Shown piece by piece: positions 7,941-12,101 of a DNA stretch of 12,101 bases (positions are counted from its first letter, which is position 1; each line of letters starts with the position of its first letter). A program made the position numbers and the translations under genes. The notes under the pieces were generated by a model that did no database searches, was not told the origin of the DNA, and saw nothing but the letters and a program-made list of their open reading frames with translations. Source of the stretch: Clostridia bacterium (GTDB lineage: Bacteria > Bacillota > Clostridia > Christensenellales > UBA3700). The stretch covers positions 1 to 12,101 of the forward strand of contig JAIEEW010000091.1 of the NCBI GenBank assembly GCA_029067255.1, read 5' to 3'.

Positions 7941-9194
7941 ATGGAAAAGTTAGTTGGCGCTTGCATGTTCGGACAATCCGGCGGACCGTCTTCGGTTATC
8001 AATTCGAGCGCGGCAGGTGTTTTCACCGAAGCATTGAAACAAGATTGCATCACAGCCGTTTACGGCGCTGCGCACGGTATCAAAGGCGTACTTAATGAAG
8101 AGTTTTACGATATCAGCAAAGAAGATATGAGCGAACTTATGTTGCTCAAAAACACTCCGTCTTCCGCTCTCGGCAGCGTAAGATACAAGTTGAAAGCGGA
8201 AAAGGTAGACGATACCGATTACAAGAGATTGCTTGAAGTATTCAAAAAGTACAATATCCGTTATTTCTTCTACAACGGCGGTAACGATTCTATGGATACT
8301 TGCAATAAGGTCAGCAAGTATATGAAAAAATCGGGTTGGGAATGTCGCGTAATGGGCGTACCTAAGACTATCGACAACGATTTGTTCGGTACCGATCACT
8401 GCCCGGGTTACGGTTCCGCGGCTAAATACGTCGCTACGACGACTATGGAATTGAAGTTGGACGCGACTGTATACGATACGCCGATGATCACCGTAGTTGA
8501 GGCTATGGGTCGTCATGCGGGTTGGTTGACTGCCGCTTCGGCTTTGGCTTGCCATAAAGGACTCGGTCCGGATCTTATCTATCTTCCCGAGATCCCGTTT
8601 TCGACGGAAAAATTCCTTTCTGACGTAGAAAAGAAAATGAAAGAAAACAACGGCAAGTGCATGATAGTTATCTCCGAAGGTATCGCGGACGAAAACGGTA
8701 CTCTTATCGCGGAAAAGATCAACGAAAACGTTGCGAAAGACTCTTTCGGACACGCTCAACTTGGCGGCGTAGGCACCGCTCTTGCAAACCTTTGCAAAGA
8801 CAAATTCGGTTGCAAGACCAGAGCGATCGAATTCTCGCTTATGCAAAGATGCGGCGCGCATCTCGCTTCTAAGGCGGACGTTGAAGAAGCGTTCAAAGCG
8901 GGCGCGGCTGCAGTTAAGTATGCGGTTAGCGGTTCGACCGACAAGATGGTAATTCTCAAAAGAGATACGAAGTCGGGCAAGTATAAATGCAAAGTAGGTA
9001 TGATGAACGTCGCTAAGGCTGCCAATACCGAAAAGAAAGTTCCGTTGGAGTGGATAATCAATGATGGAACAATGCTTTCTCAGGAGTTTATAGATTACGC
9101 GTTGCCGCTTATCCAAGGCGACAGCAAGGCTCCGCTCGAAGACGGACTTCCCAGATTTGCAAAACTCAAAAAAGTTTTCGTCGACAAGAAGTAA
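7941..9194 (+). CDS. pfp: Pyrophosphate-dependent 6-phosphofructokinase
   Basis: Cytoplasmic glycolytic enzyme that converts fructose 6-phosphate to fructose 1,6-bisphosphate, probably with pyrophosphate, making the step reversible. The 417 residues match the short bacterial PPi-PFK type (Thermotoga enzyme about 419, from memory). The phosphate-binding start is FGQSGGPSSVINSS. In the donor site GGNDS (113-117), Asp116 replaces the Gly of the ATP-PFK motif GGDGS, and PKTIDND (141-147) has Lys142 in place of the Gly common in ATP enzymes; both changes are PPi hallmarks. Asp145 is the expected catalytic base and MGR (189-191) binds the sugar phosphate. The start is fixed by GGAGG (7929-7933) 7 bases upstream. 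It is probably monocistronic, lying between two terminators. A TACAAT at 7908-7913 may be the -10 box, but no convincing -35 precedes it. Confidence 0.94.
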   Translation: MEKLVGACMFGQSGGPSSVINSSAAGVFTEALKQDCITAVYGAAHGIKGVLNEEFYDISKEDMSELMLLKNTPSSALGSVRYKLKAEKVDDTDYKRLLEVFKKYNIRYFFYNGGNDSMDTCNKVSKYMKKSGWECRVMGVPKTIDNDLFGTDHCPGYGSAAKYVATTTMELKLDATVYDTPMITVVEAMGRHAGWLTAASALACHKGLGPDLIYLPEIPFSTEKFLSDVEKKMKENNGKCMIVISEGIADENGTLIAEKINENVAKDSFGHAQLGGVGTALANLCKDKFGCKTRAIEFSLMQRCGAHLASKADVEEAFKAGAAAVKYAVSGSTDKMVILKRDTKSGKYKCKVGMMNVAKAANTEKKVPLEWIINDGTMLSQEFIDYALPLIQGDSKAPLEDGLPRFAKLKKVFVDKK

Positions 9195-9214
9195 TTCCAA
9201 AAATAAAACAATTA

Positions 9215-9245
9215 AGGTCGGGACTTTCGCCCCGACCTATTTTTT
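9215..9245 (+). terminator. Rho-independent terminator after pfp
   Basis: An 8-bp GC-rich stem AGGTCGGG/CCCGACCT (9215-9222 with 9231-9238) with an 8-base loop is followed by a T-run at 9240-9245. The A-rich left flank gives a U-rich tract on the other strand as well, so it could also stop gpr transcription coming from the right. Confidence 0.9.
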
Positions 9246-9272
9246 GGCTTTTGATTGATTGAAGGATAAATT

Positions 9273-9374
9273 ATGGCTTTTTTACTTTTGTACTTTATTT
9301 CATCTTTTGTATTACACTACATTGTATGCCGTATTTTTCTCGATAGTAACCTAGAAATGAAAAATCTTTTATAA
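9273..9374 (+). CDS. Possible 33-residue hydrophobic peptide (doubtful)
   Basis: An ATG at 9273 follows AAGGA (9262-9266) at a good 6-base spacing and opens a 33-codon frame ending TAA at 9374. The peptide has a hydrophobic stretch of about 20 residues (MAFLLLYFISSFVLHYIVC), then RIF and a polar tail, which would suit a small membrane peptide. I recognise no family. The frame lies between the pfp terminator and the convergent gpr stop, has no visible promoter, and is only about a quarter G+C, well below its neighbours. The hydrophobic composition may therefore simply reflect AT-rich spacer DNA. It is listed because the ribosome binding site is properly placed. Confidence 0.22.
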   Translation: MAFLLLYFISSFVLHYIVCRIFLDSNLEMKNLL

Positions 9375-9379
9375 AATTT

Positions 9380-10135
9380 TCATAGGGAAACGGCGTTGAG
9401 CGCTGAAGCGATAACTTCCGCGCAGTTGCGGACGAGAGAGTCCACGTCGCGGGGAGTAAGCGTATATCTCGCGTATTCGGAATCCGCGTTGCCGAGAATA
9501 CTTCCCACAGATATTATGAGCGGAACGCCTATCGCCACGACCGGTACTGAAAGCGTATTTCTGTTAAGACAGGGTTGCGGATTGTTCACGCCGCCGCCCG
9601 GACATATCCCCGCGGTAGTGAGTTGATAACAGTTGCCCAGTCTGTGCAGATATCCTGTCGCCAGCGTGTCTATCGCTATCACCAAGGACGGTTTATGGTG
9701 ATCGACTATCGCTTTGACTATATCAAAAGACTTTATTCCCGTTATGTCCGCTACTTTGGGGGCGATCGCGCTCATATTAAAGGCTTTGCCGCCCGTCCGT
9801 ATTCTTTTTACGACTTCGTTGCCCAGCGCGTCGACTACGACGTTTTCGTTTCCCAGTCCTACGACCAAAATCCTTCCGTCCGTTACGCCGCATTCGCGTA
9901 TTAGTTTTTTAATACAGTTTTGCAATACGTCGCAAAGAGTAGACGGCAGAGTATGCGCGTTGGGTGTGAGAGTAAGATAAAGCCCTTCTTTCTTACCGCA
10001 TTGTCTGGACAAAACTTTGTCTACTTTGGTTTCGCGTATGTCTACGCCTTTTTGTCTGTATGAATGGGAAGGAACGGATAGTTCTTCTCCCGCTTCTATA
10101 AGCAAGTCGCTGAAATTGTATAATTTGTCGTTCAT
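9380..10135 (-). CDS. gpr: Germination protease GPR (peptidase family M63), compact form
   Basis: GPR degrades the small acid-soluble proteins that coat spore DNA early in germination. It is made in the forespore as a zymogen. The family core is clear: VVGLGNENVVVDALGNEV (91-108), AIAPKVADITGI (123-134), LVIAIDTLATG (151-161), TAGICPGGGVNN (174-185) and VPVVAIGVP (197-205). The two aspartates needed for activity in the Bacillus enzyme (Asp127 and Asp193, from memory) correspond to Asp102 and Asp156. At 251 residues it is shorter than Bacillus (about 370) or usual clostridial (about 300-330) forms. Yet the N-terminus (FSDLLIEAGEE, like RTDLAVE) and C-terminus (TPRDVDSL...IASALN) both align, so the loss seems to be of the propeptide and an internal linker. 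The start has no clear ribosome binding site and I found no sigma-F/G promoter. It diverges from rpsT, as in Bacillus, but spoIIP does not follow. Confidence 0.9.
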   Translation of the reverse strand: MNDKLYNFSDLLIEAGEELSVPSHSYRQKGVDIRETKVDKVLSRQCGKKEGLYLTLTPNAHTLPSTLCDVLQNCIKKLIRECGVTDGRILVVGLGNENVVVDALGNEVVKRIRTGGKAFNMSAIAPKVADITGIKSFDIVKAIVDHHKPSLVIAIDTLATGYLHRLGNCYQLTTAGICPGGGVNNPQPCLNRNTLSVPVVAIGVPLIISVGSILGNADSEYARYTLTPRDVDSLVRNCAEVIASALNAVSL

Positions 10136-10212
10136 ACGCTTATTATTGACAAAATTATATTCGATTAAATACCCATATTGCTGAAAATTAACGTCAAAAC
10201 GGCTATAAATAT

Positions 10213-10241
10213 TTGCAAAACGCGAAAATATATGTTAAAAT
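10213..10241 (+). promoter_or_regulatory. rpsT promoter P1
   Basis: The -35 TTGCAA (10213-10218), a 17-base spacer and the -10 TAAAAT (10236-10241) are preceded by an extended -10 TG (10233-10234). The predicted start is near 10248, about 66 bases before rpsT. Confidence 0.7.
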
Positions 10242-10244
10242 CTG

Positions 10245-10273
10245 TTGCGTTAATAAAATTGATATGCTAAAAT
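10245..10273 (+). promoter_or_regulatory. rpsT promoter P2
   Basis: The -35 TTGCGT (10245-10250), a 17-base spacer and the -10 TAAAAT (10268-10273) with extended TG (10265-10266) repeat the layout of P1 exactly 32 bp downstream. The predicted start is near 10280, about 34 bases before rpsT. Confidence 0.7.
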
Positions 10274-10275
10274 AA

Positions 10276-10293
10276 TTTAGTAAAAATACTAAA
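10276..10293 (+). other. Short hairpin in the rpsT leader
   Basis: TTTAGT (10276-10281) pairs with ACTAAA (10288-10293) across a 6-base A-rich loop, ending 9 bases before the rpsT Shine-Dalgarno. A P1 transcript would carry the whole hairpin, but a P2 transcript would begin within it. It is AT-rich and may be weak. Confidence 0.35.
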
Positions 10294-10313
10294 AATAAAT
10301 ACGGAGGGAGAGT

Positions 10314-10583
10314 ATGCCAAATATTAAGTCCCAGAAAAAAAGAGTTATAATAGCGCAGAAAGAAAACGAAATCAATACCGCTAAGCGCAGCAGAGTTCGC
10401 AACGCTGTGAAGAAGTATGAGAGCGCTATCGCAAATAACGACGTGGCTACCGCAGAGAAACTTTTGGTCGAAACTATTTCTTTGATCGACAGAGCGAAGA
10501 GCGACGGTATATATCACGATAATACGGCAAGCAGAAAGATTTCAAGACTTTCTAAGCAACTTGACGCGTTGAAGAAAGCGTAA
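10314..10583 (+). CDS. rpsT: Small-subunit ribosomal protein S20
   Basis: S20 binds 16S rRNA in the body of the 30S subunit and helps its assembly. The 89-residue, lysine- and arginine-rich protein starts MPNIKSQKKRV and has the conserved RSRVRNAVKKY (about 25-35) and the C-terminal G-I-Y-H-DNTASRKISRL region (65-79), all standard for the family and its all-helical three-helix bundle. The strong Shine-Dalgarno GGAGGG (10303-10308) lies 5 bases from the ATG. It forms a single-gene unit with two promoters upstream and a strong terminator downstream, and it diverges from gpr. In E. coli S20 limits its own translation. The leader hairpin here is only a candidate for something similar. Confidence 0.97.
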   Translation: MPNIKSQKKRVIIAQKENEINTAKRSRVRNAVKKYESAIANNDVATAEKLLVETISLIDRAKSDGIYHDNTASRKISRLSKQLDALKKA

Positions 10584-10600
10584 TAATTACAAAGAGAGTT

Positions 10601-10627
10601 AATGCGACCGTCAAGGTCGCATTTTTT
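10601..10627 (+). terminator. Rho-independent terminator after rpsT
   Basis: A perfect 9-bp stem AATGCGACC/GGTCGCATT (10601-10609 with 10615-10623) with a GTCAA loop runs into six Ts (10622-10627). Confidence 0.93.
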
Positions 10628-10743
10628 CAACGCTTGATCAGTTGCGTAGGAACCGATTTTATTTAAGCGCAGACAATAGAGCATATATATTAGACTCAAG
10701 AATAAACTATAACGTCCGTTACGCGACGTATAGGGAGAGATCA

Positions 10744-11280
10744 ATGAAAGTACTTATATTGACGGGAAGTCCCAGAAAGGGCGGTAATACAGATATTTTG
10801 GCGGAAGCGTTCGCCGTCGGCGCAAGAGAAAACCACGACGTGGAAATCTTAAACGTATGCGAATATAAAATAAATCCTTGCGTAGGTTGCAATTCTTGTT
10901 TTTCAAGAGAGAACAACAAGTGTTTTCAGGACGACGGTATGCAAATTATCTACGACAAAACCGCAGACGCGGATATGCTTGTAGTGGCGTCGCCCGTTTA
11001 TTTTTACGGAATAAGCGCGCAACTAAAAGCGGTAATCGATAGATTCCATACTCCCGCAAGAAAGACGTTTAATATTAAAAAGACAGCGTTGTTACTTACG
11101 GCAGGGTCGTCCAAATCAAGCGTATTCGACGCGATAGTCCGTCAGTACGAACTCATAGTCGATTATTTCAAATTCGAAGATAAAGGCATGTTGCTTGTCG
11201 GGGGAGTAAACGATAAGGGCGCGATAAACGGCAGAGAAGAACTGCGGCAGGCGTACATATTAGGCAAGAGTATTCAATAG
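10744..11280 (+). CDS. Iron-sulfur flavoprotein / NADPH-dependent FMN reductase-like protein
   Basis: A 178-residue flavodoxin-fold protein. The FMN phosphate loop is GSPRKGGNT (8-16), and SPVYFYGISAQLKAVIDR (83-100) is the second flavin-binding and dimer region. Between them lies a compact cysteine motif C-x2-C-x2-C-x7-C (Cys46, 49, 52, 60). In archaeal and clostridial iron-sulfur flavoproteins this motif holds a [4Fe-4S] cluster. Such proteins pass electrons in anaerobes and are linked to oxygen or peroxide defence, but the partner here is unknown. The ATG at 10744 is chosen over an upstream frame opening because GGGAGAG (10733-10739) sits at good distance and the fold starts exactly there (MKVLILTGSPR). 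A weak promoter, TTGATC (10634-10639) to TTTTAT (10657-10662), may serve it. It is otherwise alone, converging with the XRE regulator on a shared terminator. Confidence 0.87.
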   Translation: MKVLILTGSPRKGGNTDILAEAFAVGARENHDVEILNVCEYKINPCVGCNSCFSRENNKCFQDDGMQIIYDKTADADMLVVASPVYFYGISAQLKAVIDRFHTPARKTFNIKKTALLLTAGSSKSSVFDAIVRQYELIVDYFKFEDKGMLLVGGVNDKGAINGREELRQAYILGKSIQ

Positions 11281-11287
11281 TAAAGAA

Positions 11288-11312
11288 AAGCGCCGTCTTT
11301 CGACGGCGTTTT
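11288..11312. terminator. Shared bidirectional terminator
   Basis: A 7-bp GC stem CGCCGTC/GACGGCG (11291-11297 with 11302-11308) with a TTTC loop has As on the left and Ts on the right, so it gives a U-rich tail on either strand. It fills the 33-base gap between the flavoprotein stop and the regulator stop, and should end transcription from both. Confidence 0.9.
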
Positions 11313-11313
11313 G

Positions 11314-12003
11314 TTATATGTTTTCTTTTTCACTTTCCGCAATCTTCTTGCGTTTTTTATAAATTATCAACAATATTATTCCTGTTACTCCCACTGCTAT
11401 AAGATAGAAGAACCAACCCCATAGCGAATAATATAGATCGCGGTAAGGATACGGCGCGAATTTCATATCCATACAGATATTATAAAACGCAGAGATAGGT
11501 ATAAAAATCCATAGCGCTACGTTTAGAAAAACTTGCTTTAATTTTAAGTTGGATCTGTTGAGTTTTTTAGCAACGTAATAGAAAGCGATTCCTACGCTTT
11601 GCAAAAGCCATCCCGTTATGATGCTCATTGATCCGATCGCAGATCTTGCGTATCCGCTCAAATTGCCGCATTCGTTCAACCAAATTATCCACGAAACAAG
11701 TAGACCTACCGCATAAAAGAAAGTGGAGAAGAATTGTAATATTTTGCTGATGAAATTATTTCTGTCCGGCTTTTCGCACATTATTACCTTAGCGTCGGGC
11801 GTTTGTAATTCGTCTTTAAGAAGATAGTCCGTAGTAACGTTGAAAATACCGCCGAGCATTATTATTTTATCGCATTCAGGTATGCTGTCGCCCGTTTCCC
11901 ACTTGCTTATCGCCTGTCTTGATACATCTAGTCTTTCGGCTAGATCTTCTTGCGACATTCCGCTTGTTTTCCTTAGTCTTGTGAGTTTTTCGTTGAAAGT
12001 CAT
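11314..12003 (-). CDS. XRE-family regulator with a four-helix membrane domain
   Basis: A 229-residue protein with an N-terminal Cro/C1-type helix-turn-helix (about 5-60). It includes MSQEDLAERLDVSRQAISKWETG (16-38), the usual recognition segment, followed by P-x-x-D and a YLL motif. A linker (about 62-85) leads to four hydrophobic segments (about 88-108, 122-145, 157-177, 194-214) and a basic, charged tail (YKKRKKIAESEKE). This is the one-component, membrane-tethered layout seen in many Firmicutes regulators. The signal sensed is unknown. The start is supported by GGAG (12012-12015) 8 bases upstream. The promoter has an exact TATAAT and overlaps palindromic sites that may be its own operator. 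No target gene is adjacent on the left; a divergent neighbour could lie beyond the right edge of the window. Confidence 0.9.
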   Translation of the reverse strand: MTFNEKLTRLRKTSGMSQEDLAERLDVSRQAISKWETGDSIPECDKIIMLGGIFNVTTDYLLKDELQTPDAKVIMCEKPDRNNFISKILQFFSTFFYAVGLLVSWIIWLNECGNLSGYARSAIGSMSIITGWLLQSVGIAFYYVAKKLNRSNLKLKQVFLNVALWIFIPISAFYNICMDMKFAPYPYRDLYYSLWGWFFYLIAVGVTGIILLIIYKKRKKIAESEKENI

Positions 12004-12034
12004 AATTTTATCTCCGCTTATATTTGTTACCTAA

Positions 12035-12063
12035 ATTATATCATTTATTGCGGTTGCAATCTA
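12035..12063 (-). promoter_or_regulatory. Promoter of the XRE regulator gene
   Basis: On the minus strand the -10 is an exact TATAAT (12035-12040) with an extended TGA just upstream (12041-12043). The -35 position (about 12058-12063, TAGATT) is poor, which is tolerable for an extended -10 promoter. The gene starts about 25 bases after the predicted transcription start. Confidence 0.6.
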
Positions 12064-12101
12064 TAAAGCAAAACTTGAATTTCCGCAACTGACGGTTGCA
12101 A
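12047..12101. promoter_or_regulatory. Candidate operator sites upstream of the XRE gene
   Basis: The perfect inverted repeat ATTGC-GGTT-GCAAT (12047-12060) covers the promoter spacer and -35 area. A second inverted repeat, GCAAC-TGACG-GTTGC (12085-12099), lies further upstream. Both contain CGGTTGCAA in the same orientation (12051-12059 and 12093-12101), exactly 42 bp apart, about four helical turns. This is a plausible binding layout for a dimeric XRE repressor, but it is inferred from sequence only and the window ends within the second site. Confidence 0.45.

Noticed and set aside
7950..9200. A 416-codon open frame on the minus strand covering almost all of pfp
   Set aside because: Its translation has no recognisable domain, it lacks its own ribosome binding site, and it mirrors a gene whose protein matches the PFK family throughout. 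It is a codon-bias shadow.
10136..10212. Sporulation (sigma-F/G) promoter for gpr
   Set aside because: A TATAAT and a GAATA-like motif occur on the minus strand, but no pair with the right spacing and a CATnnTA-type -10 was found.
10642..10743. Longer N-terminus for the iron-sulfur flavoprotein, starting at 10642
   Set aside because: The extra 34 residues show no conserved feature, while the ATG at 10744 has a GGGAGAG site and begins exactly at the flavodoxin fold.
1..12101. CRISPR arrays, insertion sequences, tRNA or rRNA genes, phage or defence genes
   Set aside because: No regularly spaced repeats, transposase motifs, cloverleaf sequences or matching proteins were seen on either strand.

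Overview
The window looks like chromosomal housekeeping DNA from a spore-forming Firmicute of the Clostridia type, possibly an uncultured gut lineage. The evidence is a gpr spore-protease gene next to and divergent from rpsT (an arrangement known from Bacillus and relatives), strong GGAG-type ribosome binding sites, sigma-A-like TTGACA/TATAAT promoters, a PPi-type phosphofructokinase and an exported GH95-like glycosidase. The standard genetic code is used (TAA, TAG and TGA all act as stops). The species cannot be named from the sequence.

Layout. 1-271 holds no gene but contains an imperfect inverted repeat of the widely dispersed 'GTCATTCTGAGCG...TCGAAGAATCT' type. 272-4869 is a minus-strand operon, leuS-serS-membrane acyltransferase (HGSNAT/DUF1624 type), read from a good promoter at 4923-4951 whose leader is too short for a T-box. 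A second promoter (4985-5014) diverges from it and drives an 888-residue lipoprotein of GH95 (alpha-L-fucosidase/galactosidase) type, ending at a strong terminator near 7795-7825. Next come the PPi-dependent phosphofructokinase gene (7941-9194) with its terminator, a doubtful 33-codon hydrophobic ORF, and minus-strand gpr (9380-10135). Divergent from gpr is rpsT (10314-10583), preceded by two near-identical promoters 32 bp apart. An iron-sulfur flavoprotein (10744-11280) and a membrane-tethered XRE-type regulator (12003-11314, minus) converge on one shared terminator.

How the genes fit together. Most are independent transcription units: translation (leuS, serS, rpsT), glycolysis (pfp), spore germination (gpr), glycan use at the cell surface (GH95 lipoprotein), redox (flavoprotein) and a probably self-regulating sensor-repressor with palindromes in its promoter. 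There is no CRISPR array, insertion sequence, tRNA, rRNA, phage gene or recognisable defence cassette. No new multi-gene system is visible. The points most worth checking are the altered active-site Asn in the GH95 protein, the compact GPR, the leuS-serS-acyltransferase operon, the operator-like palindromes and the tandem rpsT promoters.
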